The position numbers were made by a program, and so were the translations under genes. 18,905 nt of DNA from Devosia sp. (GTDB lineage: Bacteria; Pseudomonadota; Alphaproteobacteria; Rhizobiales; Devosiaceae): assembly GCA_025352765.1 (NCBI GenBank), contig JANXSI010000109.1, positions 1 through 18,905 of the forward strand. Direction: 5' to 3'. The notes under the pieces are model-generated. The model ran no database searches. It was not told where the DNA came from and saw only the letters and a list, made by a program, of their open reading frames with translations. Shown piece after piece: positions 14,492 to 18,905 of this stretch; positions within the stretch are counted from its first letter, which is position 1, and each line of letters starts with the position of its first letter.

Positions 14492-14788
14492 TCAGTTCAC
14501 CGGGACTTCGCGCAGCGTGTCTGGATCGTAGAAGCGCATCGTGGTGTGGCCGTTTTCGCGCACAAAGGTCTGGATGCAGCCATTCCAGAAGCGGGTCGAG
14601 GATGCGTCGATCCCCATGGCGTTCAGCCGCTGCTCGGCAAACGCCGACTCGTCAGGCTCGGAATAGCGATAGTGGCCCGAACTATCGAGCTCGCTGAAGT
14701 CCGGGCCGTCGCACATCGGGACGGCAAGAGCCGCCGTCGCCGGGCTCAAAAACAGCGCCAGGGCGCCCATCGCTACAAGTTTCCGCAT
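14492..14788 (-). CDS. Small secreted protein with WNGC / GHTT / YDPDTL motif (paralogue 2)
   Basis: The 98-residue protein begins with a signal peptide MRKLVAMGALALFLSPATAALA, cleavage probably near Ala22. The mature chain has two cysteines, Cys26 and Cys71, and the same C-terminal motif as its neighbour: WNGC (68-71), GHTT (80-83), YDPDTL (87-92), ending EVPVN. The N-terminal halves differ, apart from a weak Q-L and SST pattern before WNGC. Function unknown; export and a disulfide are inferred. Its ATG overlaps the TGA of the M20 amidohydrolase (TGATG), which explains the lack of an obvious ribosome binding site and implies translational coupling to that enzyme. Confidence 0.78.
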   Translation of the reverse strand: MRKLVAMGALALFLSPATAALAVPMCDGPDFSELDSSGHYRYSEPDESAFAEQRLNAMGIDASSTRFWNGCIQTFVRENGHTTMRFYDPDTLREVPVN

Positions 14789-15957
14789 CACACAACCGGC
14801 AGTGCCGTCTCCACAAGTCTGGCCCAATAACTCACCCCCATCGGGATGACGTCGTCATTGAAGTCATATGTGTCGGTGTGGAGGTCCGCAGAAGGGCCAT
14901 TGCCGAGAAAAATATAAGCGCCCGGCTTCGCCTGCAGCATATAGGCGAAATCCTCGCCGCCCATGGTGCCGTCGACATCGGCATCGACGCGCTCGACGCC
15001 GCCGACGAGCCGCGCCACATCGGCGGCAAACGCCGTCTGCCGCGGGGAGTTGACGGTCACCGGATAGCCGTTGCGGTAGTGGATCGAGGCCGCGGCGCCG
15101 AACGTCGCGCAGATGCCGTCGGTCACCGCCCGCAGCCGCTCCTGCATGAAGGCTCGCACCTCTTCGTCGAGCGTCCGTACCGTGCCGGTGAGCTTGACCG
15201 TACGCGGGACGACGTTGAAGGCCTGGCCGGCCTCGACCATGGTCACCGACAGCACCGCTTCGCGCATCGGGTTGACGTTGCGCGAGACGATCGTCTGGAG
15301 CGCCAGGATCAACTGGGCTGCGATGGTGATCGGATCGATTGTGTTATGGGGGAGGGCCGCGTGGCCGCCGCGGCCCTCGATGGTGATCTGGAACTCGTCG
15401 GTTGCGGCCATGATGCCGCCCTCGCGGATGCCGAAGCTGCCAGCGGGCATCCCCGGCATGTTGTGCATGCCGTAGAATTCCTCGATGCCGAAGCGTTCGA
15501 CGAGGCCGTCCTGCAGCATCGCCTTGCCACCGGCGCCGCCCTCTTCGGCGGGCTGGAAGATGACGATGGCCGTGCCGGCGAAATTGCGCGTCTCGGCGAG
15601 ATATTTGGCGGCACCCAGCAGCATCGCGGTGTGGCCGTCATGGCCGCAGGCATGCATCTTGCCCGCGACCTCGCTGGCGTACGCCTTGCCGGTGCGCTCG
15701 GTGATGGGGAGAGCGTCCATGTCGGCCCTGAGCCCGATCACCCGGCCGTCGCCGCCATTGCGTCCCCGGATCACCCCGACGACGCCGGTCCGGCCGATGC
15801 CGGTCACCACGTCGTCGACGCCGAATTCACGCAACAGGTCGGCGACGCGTCCGGCGGTGCGGTTGACGTCGTACTGGAGCTCGGGGTTGCGGTGGAAGTC
15901 CTGGCGCCATTCGGCGATCTCGCGCTGAAATTCGGCGACGCGATTAATGACAGGCAT
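14788..15957 (-). CDS. M20 family amidohydrolase (hippurate hydrolase / N-acyl amino acid deacylase type)
   Basis: The 389-residue metal-dependent hydrolase belongs to peptidase family M20D, which removes acyl groups from N-acyl amino acids in the cytoplasm. Visible features are LHRNPEL-like DFHRNPEL (20-27), GLRADMDALP (76-84) with its metal-linked Asp, HACGHDGH (102-109) with Cys104 and His106 as ligands, PAEEGGAGG with catalytic Glu138 and ligand Glu139, His165 in GMHN, the dimerisation domain with GRGGHAALPH, and a C-terminal LHTDTYDFND histidine ligand. Length is normal for the family. ATG 15957 gives MPVINRVAEFQREI, the usual first helix; the open frame further upstream crosses the divergent GNAT gene. 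The substrate cannot be told. It is followed, with a one-base overlap, by a small secreted protein gene. Confidence 0.93.
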   Translation of the reverse strand: MPVINRVAEFQREIAEWRQDFHRNPELQYDVNRTAGRVADLLREFGVDDVVTGIGRTGVVGVIRGRNGGDGRVIGLRADMDALPITERTGKAYASEVAGKMHACGHDGHTAMLLGAAKYLAETRNFAGTAIVIFQPAEEGGAGGKAMLQDGLVERFGIEEFYGMHNMPGMPAGSFGIREGGIMAATDEFQITIEGRGGHAALPHNTIDPITIAAQLILALQTIVSRNVNPMREAVLSVTMVEAGQAFNVVPRTVKLTGTVRTLDEEVRAFMQERLRAVTDGICATFGAAASIHYRNGYPVTVNSPRQTAFAADVARLVGGVERVDADVDGTMGGEDFAYMLQAKPGAYIFLGNGPSADLHTDTYDFNDDVIPMGVSYWARLVETALPVV

Positions 15958-16048
15958 GATGATCTCGGCTGCTAAAGAGGCAGTTTGCCGGTTTGCACGA
16001 AGGGGCGTCAACCCTTGTCTGGGCAACCGAGGTTTGCCATAGCGCGGC

Positions 16049-16570
16049 ATGACTCTCCTGACTATCGACTCCGGCGAAATTGCCCTGATCGCGACGACGC
16101 TGCGCCTGCTGAACCTCGAGACGGCTGGCGCGGCCCAGCTGGTGGCGGCACTCGGCGTTGCCGCGCCTGTCCAATGGCCCCCCGAATTCAACGGTGAAGC
16201 CTATCGCGACTGGCAGCGCGACCTGCTCGCCAAGTACCCCGACGAACCAGGATTTGCCGGCTGGTACGTGATCGGCAGCGGTGAACTGGTCGGGACCGCC
16301 GGCTTCAAGGGCCCGCCGGACGTCGCCGGCCGGGTCGAGATCGGCTACTCGATCATCGCGCCACGGCAGCGCCGGGGGTTTGCGTCGGGCGCAGTCGACT
16401 TGCTGCTCAGGCATGCTTTTGCCGATCCCCGCGTCACCCAGGTTCTGGCAGAAACGCTGCCGGCGGGGCTCGCCTCGCAGGCGGTGCTGCGGCGCTGCGG
16501 CTTCACTCCGGCCGGCACGCGCGTCGAAGACGAGGACGGCGACGTGCTGCGTTTTGCCCGTAAACGCTAG
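16049..16570 (+). CDS. GNAT-family N-acetyltransferase
   Basis: The 173-residue protein has a GNAT fold of the RimJ/RimL-like acetyltransferase_3 type: a long N-terminal helical part with WPPEFNGEAYRDWQRDLL, the beta strand GWYVIGSGELVGTAGF (71-86), EIGYSI (97-102), and the acetyl-CoA pyrophosphate loop APRQRRGFASGAV (104-116). The segment VLAETLPAGLASQAVLRRCGF (132-152) is the usual second strand and helix with the RCGF turn. It transfers an acetyl group from acetyl-CoA to an unknown amine, small molecule or protein N-terminus. It diverges from the M20 gene across 91 bp. An 18-bp perfect palindrome starts on the last base of its stop codon. Confidence 0.88.
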   Translation: MTLLTIDSGEIALIATTLRLLNLETAGAAQLVAALGVAAPVQWPPEFNGEAYRDWQRDLLAKYPDEPGFAGWYVIGSGELVGTAGFKGPPDVAGRVEIGYSIIAPRQRRGFASGAVDLLLRHAFADPRVTQVLAETLPAGLASQAVLRRCGFTPAGTRVEDEDGDVLRFARKR

Positions 16571-16587
16571 CGTCGCGGCCGCGACGC
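16570..16587. repeat. Perfect 18-bp palindrome
   Basis: GCGTCGCGGCCGCGACGC equals its own reverse complement. It begins at the last base of the GNAT stop codon and ends 14 bases before the -35 of the aminotransferase promoter. It could be a terminator-like hairpin (no T-run) or an operator for the next gene; neither is shown. Confidence 0.5.
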
Positions 16588-16601
16588 CACTGCCGCGCTG
16601 G

Positions 16602-16629
16602 TTGCAAATCGCCCGCCCGCGCCTATAAA
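16602..16629 (+). promoter_or_regulatory. Sigma-70-type promoter of the aminotransferase gene
   Basis: TTGCAA (16602-16607), a 16-base GC-rich spacer and TATAAA (16624-16629) form the best promoter match seen in the window. It lies 31 bases before the ATG, leaving a leader of about 25 bases. The ribosome binding site in the leader is weak (GGG about 8 bases before the ATG). Confidence 0.55.
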
Positions 16630-16660
16630 GGCGCCGCTTTTCCATCCCCCGGGTCAAAAA

Positions 16661-17845
16661 ATGTTCGAAACCCTGCACAAGGCCACGCTCGACAAGATCT
16701 TCGTGCTCATGGCCGAGTTCGCCGCCGATTCCCGCAGCAACAAGATTGACCTCGGTGTCGGCGTCTACAAGGACGACAAGAACAACACCCCGATCATGTC
16801 CGCGGTGAAAAAGGCCGAGCAGCGCATCCTCGATGCCGCCAAGACCAAGACTTACAAGGGCGTGGTGGGCAACAAGGAGTTTTCCGCCGCGATCGTCGAG
16901 CTGGCACTGGGCGGGGTGGTCGATGCCTCGCGCATTCGCACCGTCAACGGCGCCGGCGGCACCGGCGCGCTGATGATTTTGATGCAGGTGCTGGGCCGGG
17001 CCCGGCCGGGCGGCAAGATCTACATTTCCGATCCGAGCTGGCCCAACCACTGGCCGCTGGCCGAAAATGCCGGGCTGGTGCCGGTGACCTACCCGTATTT
17101 CGATCCCAAGACCCGCAGTGTCGACTTCCCGGCCATGCTGAAGGTGCTCGACACCCTGACCGGCGACGACATCGTGCTGCTGCACGGCTGCTGCCATAAC
17201 CCGACCGGCGCCAATCTGACCCCGGCGCAGTGGGACCAGGTGGTCGAGAGCCTCAAGCGCACCGGCGCCTTCCCGCTGGTCGACCTCGCCTATCTGGGCT
17301 TCGGCGACGGGCTCGAGCCGGACGCCTATGGCGTGCGCAAGGTGGTCTCGTCGCTGCCCGAATCGATGGTGGCGTTCTCGGCCAGCAAGAATTTCGGCCT
17401 CTATCGCGAGCGCGCCGGCGTCGCCATCGCCATCGCCAAGGACTCGGCGACCTCCGACGTGGTCTCGAGCCAGATGCAGAACGTCATCCGCGGCTCGATC
17501 TCCCAGACACCCGACCATGGTGCGGAAATCGTCCGCATCATCCTCGAGGACGGAGAGTTGCGCGGCGAATGGGAGGCCGAGCTCAACCAGATGCGCGAGC
17601 GCATGAAGCGGCTGCGCGTGAAGCTTTCGGACGCCATCAGGCGCAAGTCGAACTCCAAGGATTTCGACTTCATCGCCGAGCATTCCGGCATGTTCTCGCT
17701 GCTCGGCCTGCCCGCCGAAACGGTGCAGAAGCTCAAGGTCGAAGACGCGGTCTACATGATCAACGACAGCCGGATCAACGTCGCCGGCATCCCCGAGGAC
17801 CGGGTGGACGAACTCGCGGACTTCCTGATCGCCGCCGCGGGGTGA
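16661..17845 (+). CDS. Class I aspartate / aromatic amino acid aminotransferase
   Basis: The 394-residue PLP enzyme transfers the amino group from aspartate or aromatic amino acids to 2-oxoglutarate in the cytoplasm. It belongs to the subgroup Ia of AspC/TyrB: N-terminal DLGVGVYKDD (30-39), TYKGVVGN (64-71), stacking Trp127, CCHNPTGANLT (177-187) with Asn180, Asp208 and Tyr211, PLP lysine Lys243 in SASKNFGLYRERAG, and substrate-carboxylate Arg371 in SRINVAG. Length equals that of E. coli AspC. Within this group, aspartate and aromatic specificities cannot be separated by eye. It has its own promoter and is followed 2 bases later by a small membrane protein gene, so the two are likely co-transcribed. 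Confidence 0.94.
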   Translation: MFETLHKATLDKIFVLMAEFAADSRSNKIDLGVGVYKDDKNNTPIMSAVKKAEQRILDAAKTKTYKGVVGNKEFSAAIVELALGGVVDASRIRTVNGAGGTGALMILMQVLGRARPGGKIYISDPSWPNHWPLAENAGLVPVTYPYFDPKTRSVDFPAMLKVLDTLTGDDIVLLHGCCHNPTGANLTPAQWDQVVESLKRTGAFPLVDLAYLGFGDGLEPDAYGVRKVVSSLPESMVAFSASKNFGLYRERAGVAIAIAKDSATSDVVSSQMQNVIRGSISQTPDHGAEIVRIILEDGELRGEWEAELNQMRERMKRLRVKLSDAIRRKSNSKDFDFIAEHSGMFSLLGLPAETVQKLKVEDAVYMINDSRINVAGIPEDRVDELADFLIAAAG

Positions 17846-17847
17846 CA

Positions 17848-18090
17848 ATGACGTCGGTTCGAAACGAGCGGATCAAGCTTCTCGCGAACGCTTTCGACCG
17901 AGCATCGACGGCCTGCTTCACTTTCGGCGCGATAGGGCCCATCGCAGCTGTTGTTTATGCGGGCACTGGTGCGGTTCCCCTTGGCGCCGGCTTCTTCGTC
18001 GCTGCCGCCGCGAGTTGGCTTCTGGCGGCGATTGCACTACATCTTGTCGCAAGAGAGATCCTTGGAGGTCTTCGCGATGACGTCGCTTGA
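17848..18090 (+). CDS. Small two-helix membrane protein of unknown function
   Basis: The 80-residue product MTSVRNERIKLLANAFDRASTA... has a basic N-terminal amphipathic segment and two hydrophobic stretches at about 21-40 and 45-68, ending in a charged REILGGLRDDVA tail. It starts 2 bases after the aminotransferase stop, with GCGGGG upstream of the ATG. No family was recognised. Topology suggests both ends in the cytoplasm. The next tiny gene starts inside it with a 14-base overlap, and both products begin MTS. The coding call rests on reading-frame composition, placement and membrane pattern. Confidence 0.65.
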   Translation: MTSVRNERIKLLANAFDRASTACFTFGAIGPIAAVVYAGTGAVPLGAGFFVAAAASWLLAAIALHLVAREILGGLRDDVA

Positions 18091-18202
18091 GTTCTTCGCC
18101 GCGGTCGGCATGCCTCTCATCATCGTCATTCTGTCGTTTGTGGCGCTGAAGGTGCATCAGTGGGACCTCAGGCGCCGTGATCGCCTGCATCCGGGGGAAT
18201 AG
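18077..18202 (+). CDS. 41-residue single-helix membrane protein of unknown function
   Basis: ATG 18077 is preceded by GGAGG at 18064-18068, a well-spaced ribosome binding site located within the preceding gene. The product has one membrane helix (about 5-26, with GMPLIIVILSFVALKV) and a strongly basic cytoplasmic tail WDLRRRDRLHPGE. The gene overlaps the end of the 80-residue membrane protein gene by 14 bases in another frame. Such short one-helix proteins are often accessory subunits or regulators of larger membrane complexes, but no partner is evident here. The open frame extends upstream to 17951, but that stretch is only a shadow of the previous gene. Confidence 0.6.
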   Translation: MTSLEFFAAVGMPLIIVILSFVALKVHQWDLRRRDRLHPGE

Positions 18203-18272
18203 CGCCTAATCCGTCGATTTGTGCCGATTTTGGCGTTCAACCCACCTTCCCGGCGTCACCAAAAATGCCTAT

Positions 18273-18298
18273 CTACTGGGTAGAAAATCAGTAGAAAA
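18273..18298 (+). promoter_or_regulatory. Repeat cluster upstream of the transaldolase gene
   Basis: GTAGAAAA occurs twice, at 18280-18287 and 18291-18298, exactly 11 bases apart, about one helical turn. The inverted pair CTACTG (18273-18278) and CAGTAG (18289-18294) overlaps them. This AT-rich spot stands out from the surrounding GC-rich DNA and sits 26 bases before the ATG, within the likely promoter or leader. Regulator binding is inferred. Confidence 0.35.
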
Positions 18299-18323
18299 AA
18301 CCGCGCTTCCCGGAGGGAACACC

Positions 18324-18905
18324 ATGCAGTTCTTCGTCGACACCGCTGAAATCGCTGACATCAAGAAGCTCCACGAAATGGGGCTGCTCGATGGCGTGAC
18401 CACCAATCCGTCGCTGATCGCCAAGTCGGGCCGCGATTTCAAGGAAGTCATCAAGGAGATCTGTGGCGTGGTGCCGGGCCCGGTATCGGCGGAAGTCGCC
18501 TCGACCGAGTTCGACGGCATGATCGCCGAGGGCGAGGTGCTGGCCAAGCTCGCGACCAACGTCGTGGTCAAGCTGCCGCTCACCGTCGATGGCCTCCGCG
18601 CCACGAAAGTGTTCTCGGGCAAGGGCATCAAGACCAACGTGACGCTCTGCTTTTCGCCCAACCAGGCGCTGCTCGCCGCCAAGGTCGGCGCCACCTACAT
18701 CTCGCCGTTCATCGGCCGGCTGGACGACATCAACATCGAGGGCATGGAGCTGATCGAGCAGATCCGCACCATCTACGACAATTACAATTTCACCACGCAG
18801 ATCCTCGCCGCCTCGATCCGCACGCCCAATCACGTGACGGAGGCGGCGCTCGCCGGCGCCGACGTCGCCACCATCCCGCCGGCGGTGATCTACAAGCTCG
18901 CCGAC
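18324..18905 (+). CDS. tal: Transaldolase, small TalC/FSA-type, 3' end outside the window
   Basis: The first 194 residues are present, ending IYKLAD at the window edge; complete members have about 215-220 residues, so roughly 25 are missing. The TIM-barrel enzyme moves a dihydroxyacetone unit between sugar phosphates in the pentose phosphate pathway, or acts as fructose-6-phosphate aldolase. Seen are MQFFVDTAEI with Asp6, the signature GVTTNPSLIAKSG (24-36), the Schiff-base Lys83 in VVKLPLT, NVTLCFSPNQALLAAKVGA and SPFIGRLDD. Transaldolase versus aldolase activity depends on single residues and is not decided here, although the SPFIGRLDD sequence suits transaldolase. ATG 18324 has GGAGGG 7 bases upstream. 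Confidence 0.94.
   Translation, partial: MQFFVDTAEIADIKKLHEMGLLDGVTTNPSLIAKSGRDFKEVIKEICGVVPGPVSAEVASTEFDGMIAEGEVLAKLATNVVVKLPLTVDGLRATKVFSGKGIKTNVTLCFSPNQALLAAKVGATYISPFIGRLDDINIEGMELIEQIRTIYDNYNFTTQILAASIRTPNHVTEAALAGADVATIPPAVIYKLAD

Noticed and set aside
15944..17848. A 634-codon open frame on the minus strand
   Set aside because: It is antisense to the well-supported GNAT and aminotransferase genes, is rich in His/Arg/Gly/Ala with no domain pattern, and arises from GC-rich third positions of the plus-strand genes.
1..18905. Search for CRISPR arrays, tRNA or rRNA genes, insertion sequences, phage genes or restriction and defence genes
   Set aside because: No regular repeat-spacer pattern, tRNA cloverleaf, transposase, integrase or known defence protein was seen by eye on either strand.

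Overview
The window is GC-rich bacterial chromosome with dense genes, short intergenic gaps and strong G/C preference at third codon positions. Gene content and protein style fit an alphaproteobacterium of the Hyphomicrobiales, perhaps Devosia-like. That placement rests on recognised protein flavour only, since no rRNA, tRNA or search is available. No phage, insertion sequence, CRISPR array, tRNA or rRNA was seen; this is mostly core and metabolic chromosome.

Layout. (1) 1-2343: the 5' end of an unidentified minus-strand gene, then a secreted CAP-domain lipoprotein (+) whose stop codon abuts that of glycerol kinase glpK (-). (2) 2340-4940: glpD and glpK form a translationally coupled glycerol catabolism pair on the minus strand (ATGA overlap), divergent from an AEC-family permease (+). 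(3) 4941-5490: a 550-bp non-coding gap rich in inverted repeats. (4) 5491-8859 (-): circularly permuted ATP-grasp protein, alpha-E protein and transglutaminase-like protein, the conserved but functionally unresolved COG2308/COG2307/COG1305 cluster. Here the transglutaminase-like member has proline where the catalytic cysteine should be, plus a Ser-Gln-rich insert, and the alpha-E/transglutaminase pair is bracketed by two related palindromic repeats. (5) 8958-10675 (+): a 2-hydroxyacid dehydrogenase overlapping an SDR oxidoreductase. (6) 10681-12056 (-): DUF1761 membrane protein and a GH43-like beta-propeller protein, with a strong operator-like palindrome upstream. (7) 12206-13858 (+): GH13 alpha-glucosidase ending in a hairpin terminator. 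(8) 13909-15957 (-): M20 amidohydrolase coupled to a small secreted protein, followed by a second small secreted protein; the two share an uncharacterised C-terminal motif. (9) 16049-18202 (+): GNAT acetyltransferase, class I aminotransferase with a clear promoter, and two tiny membrane proteins. (10) 18324 to the end (+): a transaldolase cut by the window edge.

How they fit. glpD/glpK take glycerol into dihydroxyacetone phosphate; the alpha-glucosidase, GH43-like protein and transaldolase point to use of plant-type sugars and pentose-phosphate carbon. The hydroxyacid dehydrogenase/SDR pair, M20 hydrolase and aminotransferase are general carbon and nitrogen metabolism. The parts least explained by known biology are the cysteine-less transglutaminase-like protein in the ATP-grasp/alpha-E cluster, the paired WNGC/GHTT/YDPDTL secreted proteins, and the overlapping tiny membrane proteins.
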